A stretch of 64,000 nt of DNA from Robertmurraya sp. FSL R5-0851 (GTDB lineage Bacteria; Bacillota; Bacilli; Bacillales; Cytobacillaceae), in NCBI RefSeq assembly GCF_038002965.1, contig NZ_JBBOOE010000001.1, forward strand, positions 3,453,001-3,517,000. Direction: 5' to 3'. Shown one piece after another: positions 17,714-27,561 of the stretch. The stretch's first letter is position 1, and the number at the start of each line of letters is the position of its first letter. Under the pieces are notes generated by a model. That model saw only the letters and a list, made by a program, of their open reading frames with translations. It did not search any database and was not told the origin of the DNA. Made by a program: the position numbers and the translations under genes.

Positions 17714-18649
17714 TTACTCCGTATATCCCATAAGCAAACGGGCATAAGGTGAATCTGATGGCAGAACAATAACGGTTTCTCCGTTAATCGTCTTTTTATA
17801 CGATTCTAATGTTCTAAATAATTGGTAAAAGCTCGGGTCTTTGGAGAACGCCTCATTATATACCCTTGCAGCTTGAGCTTCTCCCTCCGCACGAATCGTT
17901 TCGGCATCTGCTTGCGCCTTCGCTAGTGTTTCTTTCACCTGGCGATCCGTATCCGCAATAATAATATTTTTCTGTGCATCCCCAATTGATAAATACTCCT
18001 GTGCCTTTGATTCACGTTCTGAGATCATCCGAGTGAACACCGACTGTTCATTTTCCTTCGGGAGATCTGTTCTTTTCATACGCACATCCGTTACCACAAT
18101 TCCGTAATTATCTTGTGAGAGAAGTTCATTAACCTTCTCTGTAATTTTATCATTTAAGGAACCTCTAGTTGACGCCTCATCATTAATGATTTCTTCGTAG
18201 TTTAACTTTCCAAGCTCTGATCGAACAACCGAGTAAATAAACTCTTCCATTCTTCCCTCAGCATTTTCAAGCGTTCTCGCATTCGAAATCATCTTTTTAG
18301 GATCTTCAATTTTCCAAACAGCATAATTGTCAATTAACATACACTTTTTATCTTTTGTATTAATTTCAGCTTCATTCACATCATAGGTCATTTGATATTT
18401 TGGTAGAGTCGAAACACTTTGAACAAATGGGATTTTATAGCTAAGACCAGGAGTACTTTCAATTCGAACCACTTCACCGAATTGGCGAATCACTCGGTAT
18501 TCTCCTTCCTTAACGATAAATAAATTCGTAAGGGTGATCCCAATCAATAGAAGGATTAAAAGAGCAATCAATCCAAATTTGGTATAATTCCTCCACTTAA
18601 AACCATCTCCAGAACGCTCTTTCATATCGATCACATTTCCATCACTCAT
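17714..18649 (-). CDS. hflC: HflC, modulator of FtsH protease
   Basis: HflC and HflK form a membrane cage of SPFH/prohibitin-type subunits around the FtsH protease. The protein has one N-terminal membrane segment (about residues 27-45), an SPFH domain (REGEYRVIRQFGEVVRIES...) and a helical C-terminus rich in Ala/Glu (ADAETIRAEGEAQAARVYNEAF) with the family's FxxLFRTLESYKK end. The start is set at the ATG at 18649 (MSDGNVIDMKE), 8 nt after GGGGAG and overlapping the hflK stop by 8 bp, so the two are translationally coupled. Confidence 0.9.
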   Translation of the reverse strand: MSDGNVIDMKERSGDGFKWRNYTKFGLIALLILLLIGITLTNLFIVKEGEYRVIRQFGEVVRIESTPGLSYKIPFVQSVSTLPKYQMTYDVNEAEINTKDKKCMLIDNYAVWKIEDPKKMISNARTLENAEGRMEEFIYSVVRSELGKLNYEEIINDEASTRGSLNDKITEKVNELLSQDNYGIVVTDVRMKRTDLPKENEQSVFTRMISERESKAQEYLSIGDAQKNIIIADTDRQVKETLAKAQADAETIRAEGEAQAARVYNEAFSKDPSFYQLFRTLESYKKTINGETVIVLPSDSPYARLLMGYTE

Positions 18650-19610
18650 TGTTTCCACTCCCCTCTGCCTGAGGCTTTGCTTCTTCTTTTTCTAGAGGTC
18701 TAATCGGGAAATACTTCAATGTATCACCATCATCATTCATGATATAAATTTCTGTACCTGGTAATACTTCCTCTAATGTCTCTAACACAAGCCTTTGTCT
18801 AGTTACTTCAGGATTGTTCTTATACTCATCGTAGAGTTTATTAAAAACCGCTACATCCCCTCTAGCAATCTCAATTCTTGCTGATTGGTCCCCCTCAGCT
18901 CTTGAAACAAGGGCTTTCTTTTCCCCTTCTGCTTCATTGATTTTTTGATTTTGATATTTTTTCGCCTCGTTAATTTTTGTGTTCATCGTTTCACGGGCAT
19001 CTGTAACATTCGTAAATGCTTTCCGAACCTCTTCATTTGGAAGCTCCACATCTTGCAGCTTCACCGCCATAATAGTGATCCCTATATCATATTTATCCAT
19101 TAGGGTCGACAGTAGCTCTCTGACACTTGCTTCTATTTCACCTTTCCCAGAGGTCAAGGCATCATCAATTTTGGAGCTTCCTATGATGCTACGAAGAGAC
19201 GCTGAAGTGGCATCACGTAAAATCTCTTCTGGATTATCTGCATTATATAAGTATTTTGAAGGCGTCGTAATTTTCCATTGAACAACAAGATCTGCAAGAA
19301 CGATATTTTCGTCTCCAGTAATCATTTTTGTCTCATTATCGAACTCAACAATTTCTCCATCTTTTTCTTCATATCCAAACTGTAAACTAAATGTTTCCTT
19401 CGAAAGCTTCTCTACATTTTGAATAGGCCAAGGCATTTTAAAATGTAACCCAGGTTCTGTTATTCCCTCTTCTACCTTCCCAAAGGTTAATATAACCGCC
19501 TGTTCTGATTCATCAACCGTATACCACGTTGTAAAAACTACAAAACTGAGTACTATAATTAAAAGTATTAGACCTACCAGTGAATAAATTCTTTTTAAAC
19601 TAAGCAACAA
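18642..19610 (-). CDS. hflK: HflK, modulator of FtsH protease
   Basis: The protein has an N-terminal membrane segment (residues 8-30), then the SPFH core beginning VDESEQAVILTFGKVEEGITEPGLHFKMPWP, the HflK-type PSKYLYNADNPEEILRDAT segment and a long coiled C-terminal arm (residues about 205-290). Compared with E. coli HflK it lacks the Gly-rich N-terminal extension, as do other Firmicute forms. The start is one of two tandem TTG codons (19610 or 19607) after GAGGTG. It is followed by hflC in a two-gene operon with its own terminator. Confidence 0.9.
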   Translation of the reverse strand: MLLSLKRIYSLVGLILLIIVLSFVVFTTWYTVDESEQAVILTFGKVEEGITEPGLHFKMPWPIQNVEKLSKETFSLQFGYEEKDGEIVEFDNETKMITGDENIVLADLVVQWKITTPSKYLYNADNPEEILRDATSASLRSIIGSSKIDDALTSGKGEIEASVRELLSTLMDKYDIGITIMAVKLQDVELPNEEVRKAFTNVTDARETMNTKINEAKKYQNQKINEAEGEKKALVSRAEGDQSARIEIARGDVAVFNKLYDEYKNNPEVTRQRLVLETLEEVLPGTEIYIMNDDGDTLKYFPIRPLEKEEAKPQAEGSGNNE

Positions 19611-19680
19611 CCTTCACCTCTTTCCCATAATAAGAACAGTTAATTGTTATACGAATGGGCGGGAAAAAGGTTTCAATAAA

Positions 19681-19721
19681 AAAGAAAAGATGAAAGCGGG
19701 GTTAGCTTTCACCTTTTCTTT
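19681..19721 (-). terminator. terminator after phoPR
   Basis: AAAGAAAAGGTGAAAGC and GCTTTCATCTTTTCTTT form a long stem (minus strand) with T-rich tail, in the gap between the phoR stop and hflK. Confidence 0.75.
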
Positions 19722-19829
19722 AGGTCCTTGGATGAAGGGGTTTTCCCTTATGATATTACAGAACATTTATTAAGGAAAAATATAATAAATGTAAATATAC
19801 TGTAAAACTTGTATCCAAGGTACCTGAAT

Positions 19830-21599
19830 TTATTTAGGAATTTCTTTTAAAAGTTCAATGATGAAAGTGGTCCCTCTTCCAACCTTACTTTCCACTCGAA
19901 TATTCCCCTTATGAGCTTCAATCAAATGCTTCACGATGGCTAACCCTAGACCCGTACCACCAGAGTTTCTACTTCTTGCACGATCTACTCGATAAAAACG
20001 TTCAAAGATTCGGGGAATTTCCTTTCTCTCAATTCCAATCCCCGTATCTATTACCTTTATTCTTATCTTGCTTGTCCTCTCACGAACTTCAACCTTTACA
20101 GTCCCACCTTCTGGAGTATAGGAAATGGCATTGGTTATTAGATTAATAAACACTTGTTTTAATCTATATACATCGCCTTCAACAAAGATCGCTTCATCCT
20201 CGGCTTCAAATTGAAGGTCAATTTTCTTTTCAAGTGCCTTTCCTGTTAATATAGGAAGAACTTCATGCAACACAGCAACAATATCTATTTTTTGAATCGA
20301 CAATTGAAAGCCTTGCTTCTCCATCTTCGAAAGGTCTAATAAGTCTTGTATTAATGTTTGTAAACGATCGCTTTCTTTCAAGATAATCGTCAGGAAAGCT
20401 TCTAAGGTTTGCTTGTCCTCCATAGCTCCATCTAAAAGGGTCTCGGAAAACCCTTTTATGGAAGTAATAGGTGTCTTTAGCTCGTGTGATACATTTGCCA
20501 CAAAATCTTTACGCATTTGTTCAAGCTTCTTAATTTCAGTGATATCATGGAAAACTAATAAAATACCTTTCCAAACATCATTTAAGCCAATAATCGGCAC
20601 ACCATACACTTCAAAATGTCTTCTCTCAATCCCTACAGGTACAATTAGTTGTTTTTTAATTTTGTGCTCTGTCATAAAAATTTCTTCTATCAGATCACAA
20701 ATGTCTTTTTGGTCAATCACTTCATAATAGAGCTTTTCTAAATACTCATTTGATTCTACTTGAAAAATTTCTTTATACGTCCGATTGACCAAATTTATGT
20801 AGCCACGACTATCAATTAATATAAGTCCGCTTCCCATATTTTCAATCAAGGTCCCTAATCGATCTTGCTGAATTTCTTTTGACTTCATGAGCTCCTGTAG
20901 GTTTCTAGCTAAAACATTAATTGAACTACTTAGCATACCTGTTTCATCAGCATGATCCTCGTACGTTCTTGCACGATAATTTCCTTTTGCAAGCTCAATA
21001 GCTACATTGGTCGCAGATTCTATCGGCTTTGTGTACATGGTCGTTATTTTATAACCTAATAAAATAATGACAAATAGTGAGATCCCGAGCGAAACCGTTA
21101 ATATCCACCAGATCTGTTCATATGCATTTTTTATTTCAGTAAGTTTCGTGCTTAATACAATGATGCCCTCTGTCTCACCATTAATAGTTATTTCGTCCCA
21201 ATAGTAGTGAAGATTATATCCTCCACCTACTTCAATGATTTCATCTTCTTTTTCTAATTGATCTTCGTAGATGGATTGGAGAACACTGTCATGCCTCTTA
21301 TTACTCGTATTTTCAAGGGCACCACTATCATAAATAAGATCCCCTTTATTTCCTAGTATGGTAATTCGAGAACTTAGCGTATCACTAAAATCATTTAATC
21401 TATCTTTAGAAATATGACCTATGCCGCCAGTATCTTGAATATACGTAGAGACTAATTTGGTTTCCTGCTTCATCCTCCCATCAAAGGAATCAATATAGTA
21501 TCCTTTGAACAATTGTCCTAACAATAGGCCTAATCCAATAAGAACAATGAAAATAAGCATAATTAGGGCAAACAAGAGTCTTGTTCGAAATTTTATCAT
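19830..21599 (-). CDS. phoR: phosphate-sensing histidine kinase PhoR
   Basis: The 589-residue kinase has two membrane segments (residues 8-30 and about 162-184) around an extracytoplasmic sensor region, a HAMP domain, a PAS domain (about 245-350), a HisKA domain with the phosphoacceptor His in FVANVSHELKTPITSIKGF, and a HATPase_c domain with N box (FINLITNAISYTP), DTGIGI and GTGLGLAIV. It phosphorylates PhoP on phosphate limitation. The gene overlaps phoP by 4 bp and the layout matches B. subtilis PhoR. The close relative ResE/WalK is excluded mainly by position next to mdh and polA. Confidence 0.92.
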   Translation of the reverse strand: MIKFRTRLLFALIMLIFIVLIGLGLLLGQLFKGYYIDSFDGRMKQETKLVSTYIQDTGGIGHISKDRLNDFSDTLSSRITILGNKGDLIYDSGALENTSNKRHDSVLQSIYEDQLEKEDEIIEVGGGYNLHYYWDEITINGETEGIIVLSTKLTEIKNAYEQIWWILTVSLGISLFVIILLGYKITTMYTKPIESATNVAIELAKGNYRARTYEDHADETGMLSSSINVLARNLQELMKSKEIQQDRLGTLIENMGSGLILIDSRGYINLVNRTYKEIFQVESNEYLEKLYYEVIDQKDICDLIEEIFMTEHKIKKQLIVPVGIERRHFEVYGVPIIGLNDVWKGILLVFHDITEIKKLEQMRKDFVANVSHELKTPITSIKGFSETLLDGAMEDKQTLEAFLTIILKESDRLQTLIQDLLDLSKMEKQGFQLSIQKIDIVAVLHEVLPILTGKALEKKIDLQFEAEDEAIFVEGDVYRLKQVFINLITNAISYTPEGGTVKVEVRERTSKIRIKVIDTGIGIERKEIPRIFERFYRVDRARSRNSGGTGLGLAIVKHLIEAHKGNIRVESKVGRGTTFIIELLKEIPK

Positions 21600-22312
21600 T
21601 CTCCCTTAGGCTCCTCCATCTTATAGCCTAAGCCTCGAATGGTTTTTATATAAACTGGTTTCTTCGTATTTTGTTCAATTTTCTCTCTTAAGTGACTAAT
21701 ATGAACATCTACAATTCGCGTGTCTCCTGCAAAATCATAATTCCATACTGCACTTAGAAGCTGATCTCGCGTTAGAACTCTTCCTTTGTGTCTTGCTAAA
21801 TAGAGTAATAATTCGAATTCCTTTGGAGTGAGCTCTAGCAATATATCTCCAGAGTACGCCTCGTATTGTTCAGGATAAATCTTCAGTTCTGCTACCTGAA
21901 GCAGATCTTTTTCCTCTTCTTGTACGACAACTGATTCTGGCTGTAATTGCGTTCTTCTAAGAATAGCTTTGACTCTGGCTACGACTTCTCTTGGACTAAA
22001 CGGCTTTGTCATATAATCATCTGCACCTAGTTCAAGTCCGAGAACTTTGTCAAATTCATCGTCTTTTGCAGTCAACATAAGAATAGGCGTCAAGACTTTT
22101 TGTTGACGAAGCTGCTTACAAACCTCAATTCCATCAAGCTTTGGAAGCATTAAATCCAAAATAATTAAGTCTAGTTCCTGTTCCAAAGCTATATTTCGTC
22201 CTTCTTCGCCATCCGCAGCAGTTAACACTTCATAACCAGCCTGTTTTAAATTGTACTGCAGGAGCGTTACAATGGACTGCTCATCATCGACTACAAGTAC
22301 TCTTTTTTCCAT
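21596..22312 (-). CDS. phoP: response regulator PhoP
   Basis: OmpR-type regulator of 238 residues: receiver domain with acidic pocket D9/D10, phosphoacceptor D53 (LIILDLMLP) and K in MLTAKDD, followed by a winged-helix domain (residues about 138-236; LTPKEFELLLYLARHKGRVLTRDQLL). The start is set at the ATG at 22312 (MEKRVLVVDDE), 5 nt after GGAGG. PhoP controls phosphate uptake and teichoic/teichuronic acid switching. It is followed by phoR with a 4-bp ATGA overlap. No convincing Pho boxes were identified in the 100-bp upstream gap. Confidence 0.93.
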   Translation of the reverse strand: MEKRVLVVDDEQSIVTLLQYNLKQAGYEVLTAADGEEGRNIALEQELDLIILDLMLPKLDGIEVCKQLRQQKVLTPILMLTAKDDEFDKVLGLELGADDYMTKPFSPREVVARVKAILRRTQLQPESVVVQEEEKDLLQVAELKIYPEQYEAYSGDILLELTPKEFELLLYLARHKGRVLTRDQLLSAVWNYDFAGDTRIVDVHISHLREKIEQNTKKPVYIKTIRGLGYKMEEPKGE

Positions 22313-22436
22313 AAAAGCCTCCACATTCACTTATTACCCCATCATCCACATCCATTATAATATATATTCATTTAATAAAGATAACAAAAAATTCATTAAA
22401 AAAAGACGTACTCTTAAAAAGCACGCCTAATTCCTG

Positions 22437-22913
22437 TTAAAAATTTTCCAATGCATGACCATCTAATGCCTCTAATTGATGGGGAGGACAAACTAAAAGG
22501 AGTCCTTTTAGTACCTGTTCTCCCTCTTCATTTTTACCTTCAACTGTAACTTCAATCGTATGATTGCTTATACTTACTTCGGATACTTCGAACATAAAAT
22601 CAATCATTTCATAATGATACACGGGTTTCACATATTCGATATCCTGTTTAAGAATATGACTACCTGGCCCAGGCAAATATTTTGATATAGCAGAGGTAAC
22701 GATTCCGGTTAGCATAATGCTTGGCACCAGCGGCTTCTTAAAAGGAGTTTGTGATGCGTAATCATGCTGAATACACAAAGGGTTCGCATCATTCGTTAGA
22801 CCAAGATATAATAGCAAGTCCTTATCTTCAATCTTTTCTGTCAGAGAAAGTTTTTCTCCTCTAGAAATTTCATTAATTTTCCGGCCCAATTTTCTCTTTT
22901 TACCTAACAACAT
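22437..22913 (-). CDS. MaoC-like hot-dog domain protein
   Basis: The protein shows the MaoC dehydratase pattern: LGLTNDANPLCIQHDYASQTPFKKPLVPSIMLTG, in which D-N-P and H correspond to the catalytic Asp/His pair of (R)-hydratases. The start is set at the ATG at 22913 (MLLGKKRKLGRK, 158 residues), 10 nt from GGAGG; the upstream frame (to 22949) lacks a binding site. It probably acts on acyl-CoA or acyl-ACP substrates; the substrate cannot be told from the sequence. It lies between mdh and phoP, where related Bacillaceae also carry a MaoC gene. Confidence 0.75.
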   Translation of the reverse strand: MLLGKKRKLGRKINEISRGEKLSLTEKIEDKDLLLYLGLTNDANPLCIQHDYASQTPFKKPLVPSIMLTGIVTSAISKYLPGPGSHILKQDIEYVKPVYHYEMIDFMFEVSEVSISNHTIEVTVEGKNEEGEQVLKGLLLVCPPHQLEALDGHALENF

Positions 22914-22991
22914 GGTAACGATACCTCCAATAAATGAAATCGGTCTCATATCAACTCTAATACATTTATTATAACAAAATCATAGAAGAAC

Positions 22992-23020
22992 AAAAAATTC
23001 GGGGAAGAACCCCGAATTTT
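22992..23020 (-). terminator. terminator of mdh
   Basis: On the minus strand AAAATTCGGGG pairs with CCCCGAATTTT across TTCTT, followed by TTG; 8 bp after the mdh stop. Confidence 0.85.
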
Positions 23021-23028
23021 CCATTTTA

Positions 23029-23967
23029 TTAAACTAAAACATCCATTACATTTCGTACAGCCGCTGCTGATTTATCTAGAGCACTTTTCTCTTCATCTGT
23101 TAACTCAAGCTCAATTACTTGTTCTATTCCGTTAGCTCCGAGGATTGTTGGGACCCCTAGGTAAATACCTTTATATCCATATTCACCCTCAAGGTAAGCA
23201 ATTGATGGGAGAACCCGACGCTGATCTTTCAAGATGGCTTCACACATTTCTACTAGAGAAGCAGCAGGTGCATAGTAAGCACTGCCATTTCCTAACAGGT
23301 TCACAATCTCTCCTCCACCCTTTCTCGTACGTTCAACAATAGCCTCTAAACGTTCTTTAGACAGTAGTGTCTCAAGTGGAATTCCACCAGCATACGAGTA
23401 ACGTACAAGAGGAACCATATCGTCACCATGGCCACCTAGAACGAAGCCTGTTATGTCTTTAACAGATAAGTTTAACTCTTGAGCCACAAATGTACGGAAG
23501 CGTGCCGTATCTAGAACACCTGATTGACCAATGACACGATTTTTCGGGAAACCAGTTTCTTGGAAAACAGTATATGTCATTGCATCCACTGGATTTGTCA
23601 AAACGATAATCGTACAGTTCGGTGAGTACTTAGCTACTTCAGATGCGACCGCTTTCATAACCTTTTGATTGGTTTGAACGAGATCATCACGACTCATTCC
23701 TGGTTTTCTTGCGATTCCAGCGGTGATCACAACAATATCAGAATCCTTTGTATCTGCATAATCTGCTGTACCTGTAATATTTGCATCAAACCCTTGAACC
23801 GGACTTGCTTCAAGCATATCTAGAGCCTTTCCCTTTGTTGGATTTTCCATTTGCGGTATGTCCAGCAAAACAACATCTCCCAGTTCTTTTTGTGCAAGTA
23901 GAAAAGCTGTTGTAGCTCCAGTAAAGCCCCCACCAATTACCGAGATCTTTTTACGCTTCATTGACAT
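23029..23967 (-). CDS. mdh: malate dehydrogenase
   Basis: The 312-residue lactate/malate dehydrogenase family member has the [15 protein letters not shown] nucleotide-binding loop, an Asp at the end of the second strand (LLDIPQ) for NAD, the substrate-binding R in [15 protein letters not shown] and the catalytic [15 protein letters not shown] histidine. The arginine in the [10 protein letters not shown] loop identifies malate rather than lactate dehydrogenase. It interconverts malate and oxaloacetate in the TCA cycle. It is the last gene of a citZ-icd-mdh cluster. Confidence 0.97.
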   Translation of the reverse strand: MSMKRKKISVIGGGFTGATTAFLLAQKELGDVVLLDIPQMENPTKGKALDMLEASPVQGFDANITGTADYADTKDSDIVVITAGIARKPGMSRDDLVQTNQKVMKAVASEVAKYSPNCTIIVLTNPVDAMTYTVFQETGFPKNRVIGQSGVLDTARFRTFVAQELNLSVKDITGFVLGGHGDDMVPLVRYSYAGGIPLETLLSKERLEAIVERTRKGGGEIVNLLGNGSAYYAPAASLVEMCEAILKDQRRVLPSIAYLEGEYGYKGIYLGVPTILGANGIEQVIELELTDEEKSALDKSAAAVRNVMDVLV

Positions 23968-24035
23968 AACCTTTTCCCCCTACATTATAAAAGTCATTGT
24001 CCTAAGTCAATTCTCATTAAAGGTATACAAATGAT

Positions 24036-24066
24036 AAAGAGGCTGTTCTAGAAAAGAACAGCCTCT
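24036..24066 (-). terminator. terminator of icd
   Basis: On the minus strand AGAGGCTGTTCT pairs with AGAACAGCCTCT and is followed by TTTATC, directly after the icd stop and before the mdh ribosome binding site. Confidence 0.8.
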
Positions 24067-24075
24067 AGAACAAAA

Positions 24076-25344
24076 TTATCCCATGTTCTTAATAAGCACA
24101 TCTCCAAATTCTGAGCACTTCACTTCTGTTGCTCCATCCATCAAACGAGCAAAGTCATAAGTTACCACTTTAGAAGCGATTGACTTCTCCATTGAATCGA
24201 CGATTAGCTTCGCTGCCTCATTCCAACCTAGGTGTTCAAGCATTAATACACCAGAAAGAATAACAGATGAAGGGTTTACTTTATCTAATCCCGCATACTT
24301 CGGTGCTGTACCGTGTGTAGCTTCAAAAATTGCATGACCTGTCACATAGTTGATGTTTGCTCCAGGTGCAATACCAATTCCACCCACCTGCGCAGCAAGT
24401 GCATCAGAAATATAGTCTCCATTAAGGTTCATCGTAGCAACCACATCAAACTCACGTGGGCGAGTTAGAATTTGTTGAAGGAATATATCTGCAATTGCAT
24501 CCTTCACGATGATTTTTCCTTGAGCTTCTGCATCAGCTTGAGCTTGATTTGCAGCCTCTGTACCTTGTTCATCTTTAATACGGTCATACTGTGCCCATGT
24601 GAACACTTTATCGCCGTATTCTCTCTCAACAAGCTCATAGCCCCAGTTCTTAAACGCACCTTCAGTGAATTTCATGATGTTACCTTTATGAACAAGAGTT
24701 AGAGATTTACGTCCCTCTTTAATTGCATACTCAATTGCAGCACGAACTAGACGTTCAGTTCCTTCTTCAGACACTGGCTTGATCCCAAGTCCAGATGTTT
24801 CAGGGAAGCGGATTTTATTTACTCCCATTTCAGTTTGAAGGAAAGAAATAAGCTTTTTCACTTCATCTGAACCTTTTGCATATTCGATACCAGCGTAAAT
24901 GTCTTCTGTATTTTCACGGAAAATGACCATGTCTGTATCTTGAGGACGTTTAACTGGTGAAGGAACTCCTTCAAACCAACGAACAGGACGTAAACATACA
25001 TATAAATCAAGCTCTTGGCGAAGAGCAACATTTAGTGAACGAATTCCGCCACCAATCGGTGTTGTTAAAGGCCCTTTAATAGCAATCAAATATTCGTTAA
25101 TTAATTCTAACGTTTCACTTGGTAGCCATTCTCCCGTTTGATTGAACGCCTTTTCACCTGCTAGTACTTCTTTCCAAACAATTTTCTTTTCACCGTTATA
25201 AGCTTTTTCAACAGCAGCATCTAGCACTCTAGAAGCCGCAGCCCAAATGTCAGGACCCGTACCGTCTCCTTCAATAAAAGGTACTACTGGATGATTTGGT
25301 ACATTTAAAACTCCATTTGTTACAGTAATTTTTTCACCTTGCAT
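24076..25344 (-). CDS. icd: isocitrate dehydrogenase (NADP)
   Basis: The 422-residue protein is a standard bacterial NADP-dependent isocitrate dehydrogenase: [31 protein letters not shown] holds the substrate-binding Ser/Asn/Arg residues, and [26 protein letters not shown] holds the metal-binding aspartates and the adenine pocket. It converts isocitrate to 2-oxoglutarate. It lies 186 bp downstream of citZ; the gap contains a hairpin at about 25448-25471 (GGTTAGAG/CTCTAACC) that may reduce read-through. Confidence 0.97.
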   Translation of the reverse strand: MQGEKITVTNGVLNVPNHPVVPFIEGDGTGPDIWAAASRVLDAAVEKAYNGEKKIVWKEVLAGEKAFNQTGEWLPSETLELINEYLIAIKGPLTTPIGGGIRSLNVALRQELDLYVCLRPVRWFEGVPSPVKRPQDTDMVIFRENTEDIYAGIEYAKGSDEVKKLISFLQTEMGVNKIRFPETSGLGIKPVSEEGTERLVRAAIEYAIKEGRKSLTLVHKGNIMKFTEGAFKNWGYELVEREYGDKVFTWAQYDRIKDEQGTEAANQAQADAEAQGKIIVKDAIADIFLQQILTRPREFDVVATMNLNGDYISDALAAQVGGIGIAPGANINYVTGHAIFEATHGTAPKYAGLDKVNPSSVILSGVLMLEHLGWNEAAKLIVDSMEKSIASKVVTYDFARLMDGATEVKCSEFGDVLIKNMG

Positions 25345-25447
25345 AGTATAATTCTCCCTCCATTTTGTCTAACAAGATGCGCCCTGCTTCAGGTCAATCA
25401 ATATGTATAAAAGATTTCTATCCATAGAGGGCAACATCAGAATCAAA

Positions 25448-25471
25448 GGTTAGAGCCAAATGCCTCTAACC
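25448..25471 (-). terminator. hairpin between citZ and icd
   Basis: GGTTAGAGGCATTTGGCTCTAACC is an 8-bp stem on the minus strand followed by TTTGATTC, a weak T-run. It may act as a partial terminator or a processing site. Confidence 0.45.
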
Positions 25472-25530
25472 TCTCCTCTCTATTACAGCAATATTTTAGC
25501 TAAAAGTAAAATGCTGTATTCTATTTAATT

Positions 25531-26649
25531 TTATCCTCTTTGCTCAACCGCTACATATTTTTGCATTCCAGGACCAGTATAATCGGCTCTTGGACGAATC
25601 AATCGATTATTTTCATATTGTTCTAGAATATGAGCTAACCAACCAGAAACGCGGCTGACTGCAAAGATTGGAGTAAATAAATCGTGGTCAATTCCTAAGC
25701 TATGATATACAGAAGCAGAGTAGAAGTCTACATTTGGTGGAAGATTCTTTTCACCGGTTACAATGTTCTCAATTTTTGTAGACATTTCAAACCAATGTGG
25801 TTCTCCTGTTAAGTTAGTAAGTTTCTCTGCCATAAGCTTTAAGTGTTTTGCACGAGGGTCTCCTTTTCTGTAAACACGGTGACCAAAGCCCATGATTTTT
25901 TCCTTGTTCGCTAACTTTCCACGAACATAAGTATCAACATTTTCTAATGTTCCAATCTCAGTTAACATCTTCATTACAGCTTCATTAGCTCCACCATGTA
26001 ATGGACCCTTTAATGCTCCAATCGCTGATGTTACACCAGAATATACATCCGATAAAGTGGCTACACATACACGAGCGGTGAATGTAGAAGCATTTAATTC
26101 ATGATCTGCATGAAGGACAAGTGCCTTGTTAAAGGCTTCAATTGCAATAGGCTCCGGCTCTTTGCCTGAAAGCATGTAAAGGAAATTTGCGGCAAAGCTT
26201 AAGTCCGTTCTAGGAGGGATTGGCTCCAACCCTTTTCGAATACGCGCAAATGCTGTCACAATTGCAGGCATCTTAGCTTGAAGTCGAACTGCCTTGCGAT
26301 AGTTTGCTTGCTCTTCCATTACATCGCTTTCTTCGTCATACAAGCCTAAGAGCGAAACAGCCGTTCGAAGTGCACCCATTGGGTGTACTTCATTAATTGG
26401 ATATAACTTAAAATGCTCAAGCACTTGTTTGGGTAGCTCTGCATTTACCGACAATTGGCTTTTTAACTCTGCTAGTTCTTGTTGTGTAGGAAGTCTTCTA
26501 TGCCAAAGAAGATAGATTACTTCTTCAAAGCTGGCATTCTCTGCTAAGTCATCAATATCGTACCCTACGTATGTTAGTGTATCATCAATGATTGAACTGA
26601 CAGAGGAAGTCGTAGCTACTACCCCTTCAAGACCACGTGTTGCTGTCAT
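25531..26649 (-). CDS. citZ: citrate synthase II
   Basis: The 372-residue enzyme condenses oxaloacetate with acetyl-CoA. Type II-like small citrate synthase: catalytic histidines in LHADHELNASTFTARV and MGFGHRVYRKGDPRA, and the Asp in PPNVDFYSASVYHSLGI. The length equals that of B. subtilis CitZ. It heads the citZ-icd-mdh cluster. A consensus promoter and a near-perfect catabolite response element lie upstream. Confidence 0.97.
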   Translation of the reverse strand: MTATRGLEGVVATTSSVSSIIDDTLTYVGYDIDDLAENASFEEVIYLLWHRRLPTQQELAELKSQLSVNAELPKQVLEHFKLYPINEVHPMGALRTAVSLLGLYDEESDVMEEQANYRKAVRLQAKMPAIVTAFARIRKGLEPIPPRTDLSFAANFLYMLSGKEPEPIAIEAFNKALVLHADHELNASTFTARVCVATLSDVYSGVTSAIGALKGPLHGGANEAVMKMLTEIGTLENVDTYVRGKLANKEKIMGFGHRVYRKGDPRAKHLKLMAEKLTNLTGEPHWFEMSTKIENIVTGEKNLPPNVDFYSASVYHSLGIDHDLFTPIFAVSRVSGWLAHILEQYENNRLIRPRADYTGPGMQKYVAVEQRG

Positions 26650-26760
26650 ATTGACCCTCTCCTTTACAAAGTGATTCGCTAACCCTTCTAATTCTCTGAG
26701 TTATTAAAATATTAACATTATAGATAACTATAAGACTATAAATTTTTTCACACCCATAAA

Positions 26761-26776
26761 AAGGATGCGCTTACAA
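26761..26776 (-). promoter_or_regulatory. cre site (CcpA) over the citZ transcription start
   Basis: On the minus strand TTGTAAGCGCATCCTT fits the cre consensus WTGNAARCGNWWNCAW at all but one position. It starts 5 bp downstream of the -10 hexamer, so CcpA binding should block initiation or early elongation. CcpA repression of citZ is known in B. subtilis. Confidence 0.82.
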
Positions 26777-26781
26777 GTCCT

Positions 26782-26810
26782 ATTATAAACAATTATCTGA
26801 CATTTGTGAA
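26782..26810 (-). promoter_or_regulatory. sigma-A promoter of citZ
   Basis: On the minus strand TTCACA (26810-26805), a 17-nt spacer and TATAAT (26787-26782). The long leader of about 125 nt that follows contains TATAGTCTTATAGTTATCTATA, an AT-rich partial dyad where a CcpC-type site might lie; this last point is speculative. Confidence 0.85.
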
Positions 26811-26890
26811 CGAAAACCGCCTAAAATGTGAAAAAATTAATATTTTATTAGAAAAACTTAAGCCTAGTTATTCAGAAAACTTATCACCCA

Positions 26891-27355
26891 TTAGAAGAGT
26901 TCAAAAAATTTCATTGCTAGATAAGCGATACCTGCACCAATTAGTGGTCCTACAGCCACTCCCTTAAAAAGTGAAACAGCCAAGATCGTTCCTAGCACAA
27001 GAGCGGTGGTTATATGGGGATCCTTTGCTAAAAGGGTTATACCACCTTTTGCGATCAACGCAACTGCCATTCCAGATATTAAAGCAATCCATGCATAAGG
27101 TGATTTAAAGGCAGCTGTTAGGTCTCTAAACCCAATTTCACCACTTGCAATAGGGGCTAGTACGGCAAAAGTAATAACAGTAACTCCCCAGTTAATTCCT
27201 TTGGATTGAATATAAGAAAAGATTTTTGAATCCACGCCGATTATTTTTAGTAACAAAAGTACCCCAACGGCAATGATTAAAGATTGGTTTTTTGCAATAA
27301 AACCAATTACTAATAAAATGAACAAAAATAGGCTAGCTTGTGTTAGCAACCTCAA
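26891..27355 (-). CDS. ytwI: DUF441 family membrane protein YtwI
   Basis: The protein has four to five membrane segments; SGMAVALIAKGGITLLAKDPHITTALVLGTILAVSLFKGVAVGPLIGAGIAY in outline is the DUF441 pattern, with a conserved G-x-L-I-G-A-G-I near the end. The function is unknown. The first in-frame TTG (27355) is only 2 nt from GGAGGCC; a second TTG at 27349 (8 nt away) is the more likely start. It lies between citZ and the divergent ytvI, as in B. subtilis. Confidence 0.82.
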   Translation of the reverse strand: MRLLTQASLFLFILLVIGFIAKNQSLIIAVGVLLLLKIIGVDSKIFSYIQSKGINWGVTVITFAVLAPIASGEIGFRDLTAAFKSPYAWIALISGMAVALIAKGGITLLAKDPHITTALVLGTILAVSLFKGVAVGPLIGAGIAYLAMKFFELF

Positions 27356-27561
27356 GGCCTCCTTTATATAAACGTTATTTTACCATAAGAAAACTCAGCA
27401 TATAAACAATGGGACTTTCATTTCAGAAAAATCACTCTATTTGTCGAAAGTTAACGAGAACATTATTCACATTAAACAAAACTTTCCATAATCTTCATAC
27501 GTAGGTAAAATAAAGAGTAAACAAGTCTACCATTCATTCTACTATTAGGAGGACGATTAAT

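Noticed and set aside
22331-22436. Pho boxes before phoP
   Set aside because: The region is AT-rich and only chance-like TTAAA words were seen; no spaced direct repeats.
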